In this document: positions 7,877-15,905 of the stretch, piece by piece
Position numbering within the stretch: position 1 is the stretch's first letter
How the letters are laid out: each line of letters starts with the position of its first letter
From: Nannocystis punicea
GTDB lineage: Bacteria > Myxococcota_A > Polyangia > Nannocystales > Nannocystaceae
Direction: 5' to 3'
Assembly (NCBI RefSeq): GCF_026965555.1
Contig: NZ_CP114040.1
Location: forward strand, 6,510,001-6,574,000
DNA: 64,000 nt
The notes under the pieces: generated by a model
Seen by the model: the letters and a program-made list of their open reading frames with translations, nothing else
The model's database searches: none
Told to the model about the DNA's origin: nothing
Program-made: the position numbers and the translations under genes

Positions 7877-8512
7877 CATGTTCTTTAAAACATGCTCCAA
7901 AGAGCATGTCCCATGAGACTCGCCAACGCCGGGCGAGGTCAGCCTGACCCGATGAAACATGTTCGAAAGAGCAGGTCCCCCGAGACTCGCCGACGCCGCC
8001 GGCGAGGTCAGCCTGACCCACCAAAACCTGTTCGAAAGAGCAGGTCCCATGAGACTCGTCAGCGCCGCCGGGCGGTGTCAGCCTGATCCGCCAAAACATG
8101 TTCGAAAGAGCAGGTCCCCCGAGACTCGTCGACGCCGCCGGGCGAGGTCAGCCTGACCTGCCGAAACATGCTCGAACGAGCATATCCCTGAGACTCGTCC
8201 CCGCGGCCGCACGAGGCCGCCCCGACCCTCCGAACGTGCCCGAAGGGCATGTCCCGCAGTGGACACATGGAGCGGCGAGGATGGCCTTTGGGTCATACGG
8301 CCAGAGGCCGCCGTCGGCCGACCGCTCGGCGCGGGATGAGACCCCTCACCGTCTCTGGGCGAAGCCGCTCGACCCGCGAAAACATGCCCGGAAGAGCATG
8401 TCCCCCGAGACTCATCCCTCATCACCGGCGAGGCCGCTCCGCCAAACACATGCCCGAAGAGCATGAGACTCGTCCCCCGCCCCCGGACGAAGCCCGCCCG
8501 GCTTGGCGCCGA
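7877..8512. repeat. Tandem array of ~66-70 bp units with phased hairpin cores
   Basis: It begins at the sip stop with CATG at 7877, 7891 and 7905 (14-nt pitch; CATGCTCCAAAGAGCATG is a 7-bp stem with a 4-nt loop). Further hairpin cores occur at 7958/7972, 8027/8041, 8097/8111, 8167/8181, 8235/8248, 8383/8397 and 8449/8462. Units are joined by GAGACTCG, GACGCCGCCGGGCGAG and GGTCAGCCTGACC, itself a small palindrome. The stretch 8260-8380 is more diverged. A protein-coding role is unlikely. Confidence 0.85.
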
Positions 8513-8625
8513 TGCGCGGAGCGTGCGGACACGCGAGGTCGACGCACGCCAGGCTCGTCGAGACCTCCCTCCGCCGCGCCTCGCCGGGCCCTGGAGCGCC
8601 GCCCCCGCCGCCTCGCCGCGCGCGT

Positions 8626-9505
8626 TTAGGCTATGTCCGAAATCGCGCATGAAGCAGACAGACGCAGGTAGCGGTGGATAAACGCTAGTTTAACCATCGC
8701 CCCGAAGTTGATGGCTTTCTTCTCGAACCGGGTAGCGATCCGGCGTGACTCCTTGAGCCAGCCGATGAGGCACTCGATGATGCTTCGACGCCGGTACGCG
8801 GCCTTGTCGAATGCGACAGGCCGAAGGGAGCGGTCCTCGTTCTCCTTACTCGGGATTACGGGCTTGATGCCGAGCTCCAACAGGTACTGGTCGACCCAGT
8901 TCGCTCGGTAACCCTTATCGCCGGCGAGTGCGACGGGCCAAGCCATCGTTGTCCCGTGCTCGTCGTGCAGAGTCTCATCGGCGCCGCAAAGCAAGGTGTC
9001 GACCATCGTCTGGTCGTGGATCTAGCCGGCGCTGAGATGGAAGTGGAGGGGGTGTCCGTGTGCGTCACACAGGATGTGGATCTTCGTGCCCCAGCCACCC
9101 CGGGAGCGCCCCAGAGCGTGATCCTTCGGTTCTTCTGGGTCCGTCGATTTTCCCCCCGCCGCTGCTGCAGCGAGCCGCGCGGATAGACGTGCCGTCGATG
9201 CACCAGAGCTCGGCGGGGGGGTCGTCATGCGAAACCACGCAGCTGCGGAGTCGTCGCAGCACCTCGTCGAACGTCCTGTCTTGGTTCCACTTGTTGAAGA
9301 AGTCCCACGCAGTCGACCATGGACCGAACTCGATCGGAAGATCACGCCACGGCGCTCCTGTGCGGAGCACCCAAAAGATGGCGTTCAGGATCGTCCGGCG
9401 ATCTCTCGCGCGCCGTCCCGTCTTGCAGTTGCGAGTCGGAAACAGGTCCGCGATCAGGTTCCACTGGTCGTCCGTGAGCTGGTGGCGGGGAACGCGGGGC
9501 GTCAT
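8626..9505 (-). pseudogene. IS5-family transposase, two-frame with premature amber stop
   Basis: Reading leftward from ATG 9505, the first frame (to 9065, 146 aa) starts MTPRVPRHQLTDDQWNLIAD and carries the first catalytic Asp in LWCIDGTSI. At 9148-9157 (GGGGGGAAAA on the coding strand) a -1 shift enters the second frame: STDPEEPKDHALGRSRGGWG, then IHILCDAHGHPLHFHLSAG. A TAG at 9022-9024 follows, probably from CAG (related enzymes read AGQIHD). The same frame then resumes IHDQTMVDTLL with AGDKGYRANW (second Asp) and IIECLIGWLKESRRIATRF (Glu). Programmed frameshifting is normal for the group; the stop is the lesion. Confidence 0.85.
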
Positions 9506-9574
9506 GTCCCCGACCAGATCAAGAAATCCCGATGTCTCCAAGAAACTGGCGTTTTCGGGATTTCGGACATGGCC
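8629..9574 (-). mobile_element. IS5-family insertion sequence (IS427-like), 946 bp, inactivated
   Basis: The ends are 16-bp inverted repeats: left GGCTATGTCCGAAATC and, on the other strand, right GGCCATGTCCGAAATC (one mismatch). A 2-bp TA target duplication lies at 8627-8628 and 9575-9576. Inside is a two-frame transposase on the minus strand with a slippery G6A4 run, the arrangement of the IS427 group. Intact ends and target duplication imply fairly recent arrival, but an amber codon interrupts the catalytic frame. The terminal repeats contain CATGTCCGAA, resembling the local hairpin repeats. Confidence 0.9.
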
Positions 9575-9650
9575 TAGTCCTGCCGAGCTCGCCATGCGCC
9601 TTGCAGCCGGCCGCCGCTCGGCGCACTCTGGTCTCGCGGTCCGCGACCGA

Positions 9651-9682
9651 GCTGTCCCGATGCACCTGTCCGAACAATCAGG
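9651..9682. repeat. 14-nt-phased tetramers over a lipoprotein start
   Basis: GCTG 9651, CCTG 9665 and CAGG 9679 are spaced exactly 14 nt. The run covers the start codon at 9660 and encodes the N-terminal MHLSEQSG of the lipoprotein. Confidence 0.6.
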
Positions 9683-10514
9683 TTTGGCGCTCCTCGCCGC
9701 CCTGCTCGCCTGTCGGCCGCCGCCGGCCGAGACGACGGAGCCGCGCGCTCCGCCCCCGCTGTTCGTCGCCACGCCCGATCGCCTGTACACCACCGCCCCG
9801 GTGGCCGACGGCCTCGCCTACGTCCCGGTGGCCGAGAAGGCGATCGCGCGCCGCTCCGGCCAGGTCGCCGTCGCCATCAGCTACTTCGAGGTCGACCTCC
9901 CCGACGACGACCGCGAGCGCGAGCTGGCCGCGTTGATCCGCGAGGCTGCCATGCTCGACGTGTGGACCGACGAGCGGCTCGAGGGCAAGGTCGGCCGCGT
10001 CGAGGTCACCTGCGTCACGCCTCTGGCGACCACCCAGGTCGTCAGCCTCGTGTGCGAGCGCCTCGACGCCACCGTCGATCCCAAGGCCGCCGACGCCCCC
10101 GTCCCCACGCCCGAGCTCGTCGCGCGCAGCTTCGCCGTCGACGGCGCGCACGTCGTCCCGCTGACCTGGGCCGACGTCCTGCTGCCCGCAGTCAGCCCGA
10201 AGCTCGTCGTCATGGCCGCCCTCGACGGCCACGAAGCGCGCGAGGCCTGGCTCTCGGGGCCGTGCGTCGCCACCGAGCCCGGCTTCAGCGTGTTCGCCTC
10301 CGGGATCGACATCTGGCCCGATCGGCGCACGCCGGAGTGCCCGCAGCTCACCCTCGATCGTCAGCGGATCGCCGCCTTCGCGGTCCCCAACGGGCTCCTC
10401 GCCCGGATCTTCCGCCTCAGCGGCGCCCCGGCCGAGCCGACCGATCCTTCGGCCGAGGCTCCCCCCGCCGAAGCTGCGAACGCCGAGGCTCCCCCCGCCG
10501 AGCCTGCCCCCTGA
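9660..10514 (+). CDS. Putative lipoprotein of unknown function
   Basis: 284 residues, not recognised. A short signal peptide (LALLAALLAC) ends in a lipobox Cys near residue 18, after a repeat-derived N-terminus. The mature part has a FVATPDRLYTTAPVADGLAY opening, AISYFEVDLPDDDRERELAALI and two Cys (VTCVTP, LVCERL) that may pair. The C-terminus is a low-complexity Ala/Pro/Glu tail with a repeated EAPPAEA motif. The gene starts 84 bp after the IS right end and its upstream region was probably altered by that insertion. It stands alone; the next gene is over 580 bp away. Confidence 0.7.
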   Translation: MHLSEQSGLALLAALLACRPPPAETTEPRAPPPLFVATPDRLYTTAPVADGLAYVPVAEKAIARRSGQVAVAISYFEVDLPDDDRERELAALIREAAMLDVWTDERLEGKVGRVEVTCVTPLATTQVVSLVCERLDATVDPKAADAPVPTPELVARSFAVDGAHVVPLTWADVLLPAVSPKLVVMAALDGHEAREAWLSGPCVATEPGFSVFASGIDIWPDRRTPECPQLTLDRQRIAAFAVPNGLLARIFRLSGAPAEPTDPSAEAPPAEAANAEAPPAEPAP

Positions 10515-11098
10515 GCCGTCCACCCCGCGGCCGGCAGGATGACGAGCCCGAGCACGGCCGGTGCGACGCGGGACCCCTCATCGTCCCGCTCGGGCTCGCC
10601 GCCTCCGCCGTGCGCCGATCTCTCGCTGGCGCGGCTTCGTTCATCCGCTTGCGCACCGACAGCCTCCCGGCGCGTGCTCCCCCTGCCGGTTCGCTCGCGC
10701 CGCGCCAGCCTCTCGGCCTGCGCGCTCGCCCTGGCCGGCTCGCTCACGCCGCGACAGCCTCCCGGCCTGCGAGCTCCTGGCCAGTTCGCCGCCCCGCGCT
10801 CGCGCCGCGGCGGCGCCGTGCCGCCCCGAGTATTCGCTCGAGACTCGACACACCCCGGCCTGCGAACTCCTGGCCAGTTCGCCGCCCCGCGCTCGCGCCG
10901 CGGCGGCGCCGTGCCGCCCGAGTATTCGCTCGAGACTCGACACACGATGGCCCCGAGAGGGGCCGAAGAGTGTCGCGGGGTGGATATCACCCCAGCCTCG
11001 CCGCCGGCGCCTCGCCCACGAGCCCGCACCACCCGCCGCGCCGCTGCCCGCGCGATCGTGCTTGCGCGTGCGCGCGCGAGCGCCCACCCTGTCGGCCC
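10515..11098. repeat. Gap with a near-perfect 93-bp tandem duplication
   Basis: No gene seen. Two copies of a 93-bp block start at 10764 and 10857 (GGCCTGCGAGCTCCTGG versus GGCCTGCGAACTCCTGG) and run to about 10948. They differ by one substitution and one deletion over about 88 aligned bases, so the duplication is recent. A diverged third copy precedes at about 10715. The unit includes GAGTATTCGCTCGAGACTCG. Confidence 0.75.
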
Positions 11099-13132
11099 GT
11101 GACCTCTCCCGGCGCCCACGAGCACGACGCGACGGTTCGGCCTGCCGGCCCTGCGGCGGCGCGTCCGGAGCTCGCGCAGGCGGACGGGCCGGACTTCCTC
11201 GGCGCTCTGCAGCGGCTCGGCTACCAGTCTTTTCGGCCAGGTCAGGCCGAGGCGATCGAGGTCCTCATGCAGCGGCGGCGGCTGCTGCTCGTCGCACCCA
11301 CCGGCGGCGGCAAGAGCCTCACCTTTCAGCTGCCGGCCAGCGCCTTGCCGGGCACCACCATCGTCCTCTCGCCGCTGATCGCCCTCATGGCCGACCAGGT
11401 GCGGGCCCTCGAGGCGCGCGGCGTCACTGCCACCTTCCTCGCCAGCACCCTGCCCGGGCCCGAGATCGGCGCCCGCCTCGGGGCCATGGCGCGCGGCCAC
11501 TACAAGCTCGTCTACGTCGCCCCCGAGCGGCTCGGCGCGCCCGCCTTCCGCGAGATCTGCCGCAAGATCCCGATCCCGCTGATCGCCGTCGACGAGGCCC
11601 ACTGCATCAGCGAGTGGGGTCACGACTTCCGCCCGGAGTACCTGCAGATCGGCGAGCTCCTGGCCGACCTCCCGCGGGCGCGCGTGCTCGCCTGCACCGC
11701 CACCGCCACCCCCGTCGTGCGCGACGAGATCCTGTCGCGGCTCGGCCTGCCGGCCGACACCCCGCAGATCGTCCGCGGCTTCGCCCGCCCCAACCTCGCC
11801 CTGCACGTCGCCGAGGAGGAGGACCGCCGCGCGCGCGAGCGCCTGATCGACCGCACGATCGAGGCCGCGCTCGGCCGCGCCCCGGGGACCCGTCCTTCTG
11901 GACAGGGCGCCGGGGACATGTCCTCCGGGACAGCCATCATCTACGCCCCCACCCGCAAGGTCACCGAGCAGGAGTCGGTCCGCCTGGTCGCCCGCGGCTG
12001 GCGGGCCGAGGCCTACCACGCCGGCATGGAGGGCCCGCAGCGGGAGAAGGTCCAGGCCCGCTTCTCGCGCGGCGAGCTCGACGTCGTCGTCGCCACCAAC
12101 GCCTTCGGCATGGGCATCGACCGCGCCGACGTGCGCGCGGTGATCCACCTGGCCCCGCCGGGCTCGATCGAGGCCTACTACCAGGAGGTCGGGCGGGCCG
12201 GCCGCGACGGCCGCGACGCGCTCGGCCTGCTGTTGATCGCCCCGGGCGACCTGCCGCTGCGGCGGCGGCTGATCGAGCGCGGCGGCGGCGACGACAGCCC
12301 GCCGGAGCCCGCCGTCGTCGAGCACAAGTGGAACACCTTCCTCGAGCTGATGCGCTGGGCCGAGGGCGGCTCCTGCCGGCACGACGCGATCCTCCGCCAC
12401 TTCGGCGACGAGGGCGAGGCGCTGGGCGGCTGCGGCCGCTGCGACGTCTGCCGCCAGCTCTCGGCCGAGGCCGACGACGATCCCGAGGCCACCACCCTCA
12501 TCGTCCGCAAGGCGCTCAGCGCGGTCGCCCGGATCCACCGCCGCTTCGGCCTGCAGGCCGCGGTCAGCCTGCTGCGCGGCGCCGCCGACGAACGGCTCGA
12601 GCGCACCGGCCTCGTCCACACCCCCACCTTCGGCGCCCTGCGCGAGCACGACGCCGCCTGGCTGCTCCGCCTGCTGCGCCGCTGCGTCGTCGCCGGCTGG
12701 GTCGACTTCACCGGCGACGACCGCCCCGTCGTCGTCCTCACCGACATCGGCCGCCGGGTCATGCGCGGCGAGCTGCCGGCCCGCCTGCTGCTGCCGCCGC
12801 GCGTCCGCCCTGCCTCCAAGGACATGCTCCCGGGGACAGGTCCCGGAGGACCTGCCCCGAAAGGCAGCTCGCGCGCCCGCGAGGCCGAGCCCGAGGCCGT
12901 GCTCGACGCCGGCGCGCTGGCGCTGTTCGAGCGGCTCCGCGCCCACCGCATGCAGGTCGCCAGCCGCGAGGGCGTCCCGCCCTACGTGGTCGCCAGCGAC
13001 CGCAGCCTGCGCGACCTCGCGCTGCTGCGCCCGCGCACCCGCGACCAGCTGCTCCTCGCCCACGGGATCGGCCCGGCCAAGGCCGACAAGTACGGCGCCG
13101 GCCTGCTCGAGGTGATCGCCGCAGCCGGCTGA
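11099..13132 (+). CDS. recQ: ATP-dependent DNA helicase RecQ
   Basis: 677 residues, a 3'-5' helicase for recombination and fork repair. Domains in order: helicase core with APTGGGKSLTFQLPA (Walker A, about residue 66), VDEAHCISEWGHDF (motif II), FGMGIDRADVRAVIH and YYQEVGRAGRDG (motif VI); zinc-binding region with CRHDAILRHFG and CGRCDVC (about 425-450); RQC winged helix; and a C-terminal HRDC domain (about 605-677). GTG 11099 is the only sensible start before the core. Two in-frame hairpin-repeat arrays sit in loops: one before the second RecA lobe motif AIIYAPTRK, one in the RQC-HRDC linker. Confidence 0.93.
   Translation: MTSPGAHEHDATVRPAGPAAARPELAQADGPDFLGALQRLGYQSFRPGQAEAIEVLMQRRRLLLVAPTGGGKSLTFQLPASALPGTTIVLSPLIALMADQVRALEARGVTATFLASTLPGPEIGARLGAMARGHYKLVYVAPERLGAPAFREICRKIPIPLIAVDEAHCISEWGHDFRPEYLQIGELLADLPRARVLACTATATPVVRDEILSRLGLPADTPQIVRGFARPNLALHVAEEEDRRARERLIDRTIEAALGRAPGTRPSGQGAGDMSSGTAIIYAPTRKVTEQESVRLVARGWRAEAYHAGMEGPQREKVQARFSRGELDVVVATNAFGMGIDRADVRAVIHLAPPGSIEAYYQEVGRAGRDGRDALGLLLIAPGDLPLRRRLIERGGGDDSPPEPAVVEHKWNTFLELMRWAEGGSCRHDAILRHFGDEGEALGGCGRCDVCRQLSAEADDDPEATTLIVRKALSAVARIHRRFGLQAAVSLLRGAADERLERTGLVHTPTFGALREHDAAWLLRLLRRCVVAGWVDFTGDDRPVVVLTDIGRRVMRGELPARLLLPPRVRPASKDMLPGTGPGGPAPKGSSRAREAEPEAVLDAGALALFERLRAHRMQVASREGVPPYVVASDRSLRDLALLRPRTRDQLLLAHGIGPAKADKYGAGLLEVIAAAG
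11889..11934. repeat. In-frame phased hairpin array in the recQ core
   Basis: CCCG 11889, CAGG 11903, CATG 11917 and CAGC 11931 are spaced exactly 14 nt (42 nt, three units, frame preserved). It encodes roughly PSGQGAGDMSSGT, an extra segment just before the conserved AIIYAPTRK block. Confidence 0.75.
12809..12868. repeat. In-frame phased hairpin array in the recQ linker
   Basis: CCTG 12809, CATG 12823, CAGG 12837, CCTG 12851 and CAGC 12865: five tetramers on an exact 14-nt pitch. It encodes the Gly/Pro/Lys-rich linker between the RQC and HRDC domains. Confidence 0.78.
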
Positions 13133-13621
13133 GCCCCGCGGCGCGCCCAATACCAGCACCCACCGATCCGTCGCCGCCCCGGCTCCGCGCATCACGTCCC
13201 TCGCCGCGCTGCACCGTGCAAGGGTGCTCGCACCTGCTCCGTCCTCCGCTTGCCCCGCGCCGGATGGCGGCAGACCGGCCAACCGCCCTCGCGGTGCGGC
13301 CTCGCCGGCGCTCCCGCGCCGAGAGCCGGCGCTCCCGCGCCGAGAGCTCGTCGCTCGCGCAAGCTCGTCGTCCGCCCTCGCCCCGCGACCGCGCCGGCGC
13401 TCCAGCGCGGGAAGCCCGTGTCGCCGGCGCCGCGCGGCTGCGCCGGCGCTCCACGCGGGAAGATCGTGATCGCCCGCGACCGCCCGCGCCTGCGCGCGGA
13501 AGATCGCGTCGCTGTCGGCGCGCGGCCTCGCCGGAGCGCCGCGATCGTCCCGAGCGGGCGACCCGCGGCACGGTTCCTCCCGCCGCGCGCGCCGGCGCGT
13601 TCGCGAGTATCGTCGGCCCGC
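13133..13621. repeat. Gap with short GC-rich direct repeats
   Basis: No gene supported. A 21-bp unit (GCCGGCGCTCCCGCGCCGAGA) lies twice in tandem at 13304-13345. Related blocks GCGCCGGCGCTCCAGCGCGG (about 13391) and GCGCCGGCGCTCCACGCGGG (about 13440) follow. The open frame across this stretch is compositionally Arg/Pro/Ala-rich only. Confidence 0.5.
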
Positions 13622-13921
13622 GTGACGGAGCGCCGCTACACCGTCTACCTCCTCCGCTGCGCCGACGGCTCGCTCTACGCCGGCATCACCGACGACCTCG
13701 ATCGGCGGCTCGCGGCGCACAACGCCGGCAAGGGCGCCAAGTACACCCGCGCGCGGCTCCCGGTCATCCTCGCGTGGAAGCGCGGGCAGCAGCTGCCGCG
13801 GCACGCCCGGCAGCTTGAGTACGCGCTCAAGGCCCTCCGGCGGGCCGACAAGGAGCGCCTCGTCGCCGGTGACCTCGCGCTTTGGCGGCGGCTGCGGCGG
13901 CTCGCTGTGACTCCTTTGTGA
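13622..13921 (+). CDS. GIY-YIG nuclease superfamily protein (UPF0213/YhbQ-like)
   Basis: 99 residues from GTG 13622. A single GIY-YIG domain: YTVYLLRCADGSLYAGITDD (the Tyr-Val-Tyr and Tyr-Ala-Gly pair), LDRRLAAHNAGKGAKYTRAR with the usual His-Asn-x-Gly-Lys and Arg, and ARQLEYALKALRRADKERL. Length fits stand-alone UPF0213 proteins, proposed DNA endonucleases of uncertain role. A longer in-frame upstream extension is low-complexity and repeat-bearing, so it is excluded. It lies 36 bp before the histidine phosphatase. Confidence 0.83.
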   Translation: MTERRYTVYLLRCADGSLYAGITDDLDRRLAAHNAGKGAKYTRARLPVILAWKRGQQLPRHARQLEYALKALRRADKERLVAGDLALWRRLRRLAVTPL

Positions 13922-13957
13922 GCACCGCGTCCCCGTGTTACAAGCGCCGCCGCGCCC

Positions 13958-14581
13958 ATGAGCCTCGAAGTCGTCCACAGCCGGGTCATCCTCGTCCGGC
14001 ACGGCCACTACGAGCGGATCGGCGACGAGGGCGACACCGTCTGGGGTCTCACCCCGCTGGGCCGGCGGCAGGCCGTGCGCACCGGTCGGCGCCTCGCGCA
14101 GATCCTCGACGCCGCCCAGGGCCGGTTCGAGGGCCTGTTCTCGAGCCCCTGGCCGCGCGCGCTGCAGACCGCCGAGATCGCCGCGCACGAGCTCCACATC
14201 GACCGGATCAAGGTCAAGCCGTACCTGCACGAGGTCCTGCCGATCGTCGACGCCAACCGGGTCGCCGAGTTCGGCGTCCACCCCGGCCTGCCGTTCACCA
14301 GCCCCGAGGATCGGGCGCTGACCGTCAAGCAGGTCGAGAAGGTCCGCGACCGCTTCTTCCGCACCCCGAAGCAGACCAATTTTGCGGTCATCTTCACCCA
14401 CGGCAACCTGATCCGCTACCTCGTCGCCCACACCCTGCGCCTCCCCTACGAGGCCTGGAGCCGCTTCGACTGCTCGCACTGCGGGATCACCGAGCTGCGG
14501 ATCTACCAGGAAGACTTCGAGGCGCTGATCAACTACAACGACACCGGCCACCTGCCGCCGTCGCTGATCACGACCGCCTGA
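13958..14581 (+). CDS. Histidine phosphatase family protein (phosphoglycerate mutase-like)
   Basis: 207 residues. The catalytic motif VILVRHGHYERI (RHG, His about residue 15) is followed by LTPLGRRQAVRTGRRLAQIL, FSSPWPRALQTAEIAAHEL and the second His in VIFTHGNLIRYLVAHTL. This is a branch-1 single-domain histidine phosphatase; the substrate cannot be told. A C-terminal FDCSHCGITELRIY is typical of the cytosolic family (PGAM5-like/SixA-like relatives). It may be co-transcribed with the GIY-YIG gene. It ends just before a phased hairpin array. Confidence 0.85.
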   Translation: MSLEVVHSRVILVRHGHYERIGDEGDTVWGLTPLGRRQAVRTGRRLAQILDAAQGRFEGLFSSPWPRALQTAEIAAHELHIDRIKVKPYLHEVLPIVDANRVAEFGVHPGLPFTSPEDRALTVKQVEKVRDRFFRTPKQTNFAVIFTHGNLIRYLVAHTLRLPYEAWSRFDCSHCGITELRIYQEDFEALINYNDTGHLPPSLITTA

Positions 14582-14586
14582 GCGAG

Positions 14587-14618
14587 CCTGTCCGGGAGGA
14601 CATGCCCGTTCGAGCATG
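14587..14618. repeat. 14-nt-phased hairpin array between convergent genes
   Basis: CCTG 14587, CATG 14601 and CATG 14615 on an exact 14-nt pitch. It lies between the stop of the histidine phosphatase (14581) and the stop of the convergent propeller gene (14633), and so could act as a bidirectional terminator. Confidence 0.7.
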
Positions 14619-14632
14619 TCCTCAGAGCCCGC

Positions 14633-15886
14633 TCATTCCTCGACCAGCCGGCTCAGCACCACTGCTCCGGCAGCGAACGTCGCGTGCTCGCGGGTCACCG
14701 GGTGGAACGCCTGCGGCGCCAGCCCCGGCGCCGCCAGCAGCCGCTCGCCCGTAGCGACGTCCCACACGCTCGTCCCCTCGGCCGCGACCACGATCAGGTG
14801 CCGGTCGAACACGAAGCGCCCGCGCGGCGGCCCGGCGAACCACCGCAGCCGCGCGCCGGTCTCGACGTCGAACACCAGCGCTGCGTCGACCATCGCCTCG
14901 TCGTCGAAGCCGAAGCCCCACACCACCAGCGTCCGGTCGTCGACGAAGCAGCGCGGCGCGTCCCAGAAGTAGTTGACCAGGCGGAGGTCGAGCAGCGACG
15001 GCCCGTCTTCGGTCTCCCACGGGTTCTCGTGCCGCCACCGCTGCAAGTCCATGCGTCGCAGGAACCCGCACGGGTGCCACACCCAGCCGTCGTCGACCAG
15101 CCAGCGACCGTCCGGCGACACGCTGAGCCCCGCGTGGAAGTAATCGAGCGCGTGCTCCGGCCGCCCGCCCGCGCCCTCGCTCGCCGTACGCGGCGTCAGC
15201 AGCTCGCCCGTCGCGGGATCCGACACATCCAGGCGATTCCACTCGGTCGCGTGGACGAGCGCCCCGTCGGCCGCGAACACGCACGCGAAGTCGTACTGCG
15301 AGACGTGATACCTGCCGCGATCGAGCCGCATCGTGATCGCCCCGCTCGCCACCTCGAGCACCACGCCGTACTGGCCGCGACGCTCGACCACCGCCGCGAA
15401 GCGCCCGTCCGGCGCCACCTCGATCCGCAAGTCTTCGCCCTCGAGCTGCCCGGCGAGCGCACACACCCGGATCATGCGACCCCCGTCCGGCTCGACGTCG
15501 ACCCGCCACAGCGCCCCGTCCTGCACCACCAACCAGGCGCTGCGGTCGCCGTCCACCAGCGCCGCCGCGGCAGCGCTCGTCGCCCCGGCGAGCCCGGGCA
15601 CCTGCACCTCCGTCTGCCGGAACGCCAGCGACGACGCCCGCACGCGCACCTCCGGTCGCCCGCGGAGGCCCCCCCACGAGAGGACGTACTGCTCCCGGTC
15701 GCGCACGCACGACTCGCACACGGTCACCAGCGGCGGCGCCTCGACGTCGCCGCACGCGCTGCAGACCACCCAGTACTCGGTCCCCGCGCCGGTGAAGCGG
15801 CTCAGGAAACTCAGGTCCTCGTCCTGCGCCAGGTGGACGCAGATCCGCCCCTCGGCGCCGCCCTCGTGTCCGCACGTCCGCTGCAC
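14633..15886 (-). CDS. Predicted beta-propeller protein with N-terminal zinc-ribbon-like Cys
   Basis: 417 residues, not assigned to a named family. The N-terminus has CGHEGG, VCSACGD and TVCESCVRD, two CxxC pairs resembling a zinc ribbon. The rest is repetitive beta-sheet sequence with WD/PQQ-propeller phrases: IEVAPDGRFAAVVERRGQYG, LSVSPDGRWLVDDGWVW and TSVWDVATGERLLAAPG. No signal peptide is seen, so it is probably cytoplasmic. It is convergent with the phosphatase gene and lies 19 bp downstream of the next minus-strand lipoprotein gene, possibly in one transcript. Confidence 0.75.
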   Translation of the reverse strand: MQRTCGHEGGAEGRICVHLAQDEDLSFLSRFTGAGTEYWVVCSACGDVEAPPLVTVCESCVRDREQYVLSWGGLRGRPEVRVRASSLAFRQTEVQVPGLAGATSAAAAALVDGDRSAWLVVQDGALWRVDVEPDGGRMIRVCALAGQLEGEDLRIEVAPDGRFAAVVERRGQYGVVLEVASGAITMRLDRGRYHVSQYDFACVFAADGALVHATEWNRLDVSDPATGELLTPRTASEGAGGRPEHALDYFHAGLSVSPDGRWLVDDGWVWHPCGFLRRMDLQRWRHENPWETEDGPSLLDLRLVNYFWDAPRCFVDDRTLVVWGFGFDDEAMVDAALVFDVETGARLRWFAGPPRGRFVFDRHLIVVAAEGTSVWDVATGERLLAAPGLAPQAFHPVTREHATFAAGAVVLSRLVEE

Positions 15887-15905
15887 CGACCGACGATAGT
15901 CCCGC

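Noticed and set aside
6628..8512. CRISPR arrays (regular ~65-bp repeats with short palindromic parts)
   Set aside because: The segments between the palindromic cores are themselves repeated from unit to unit, so there are no unique spacers. Unit lengths drift and no cas genes are in the window.
10361..14617. Very long minus-strand open frame opposite recQ and neighbours
   Set aside because: In high-GC DNA the antisense frame lacks stops by composition. The plus-strand genes recQ, GIY-YIG and phosphatase have full conserved domains, while the antisense product is Gly/Ala/Asp-rich with none.
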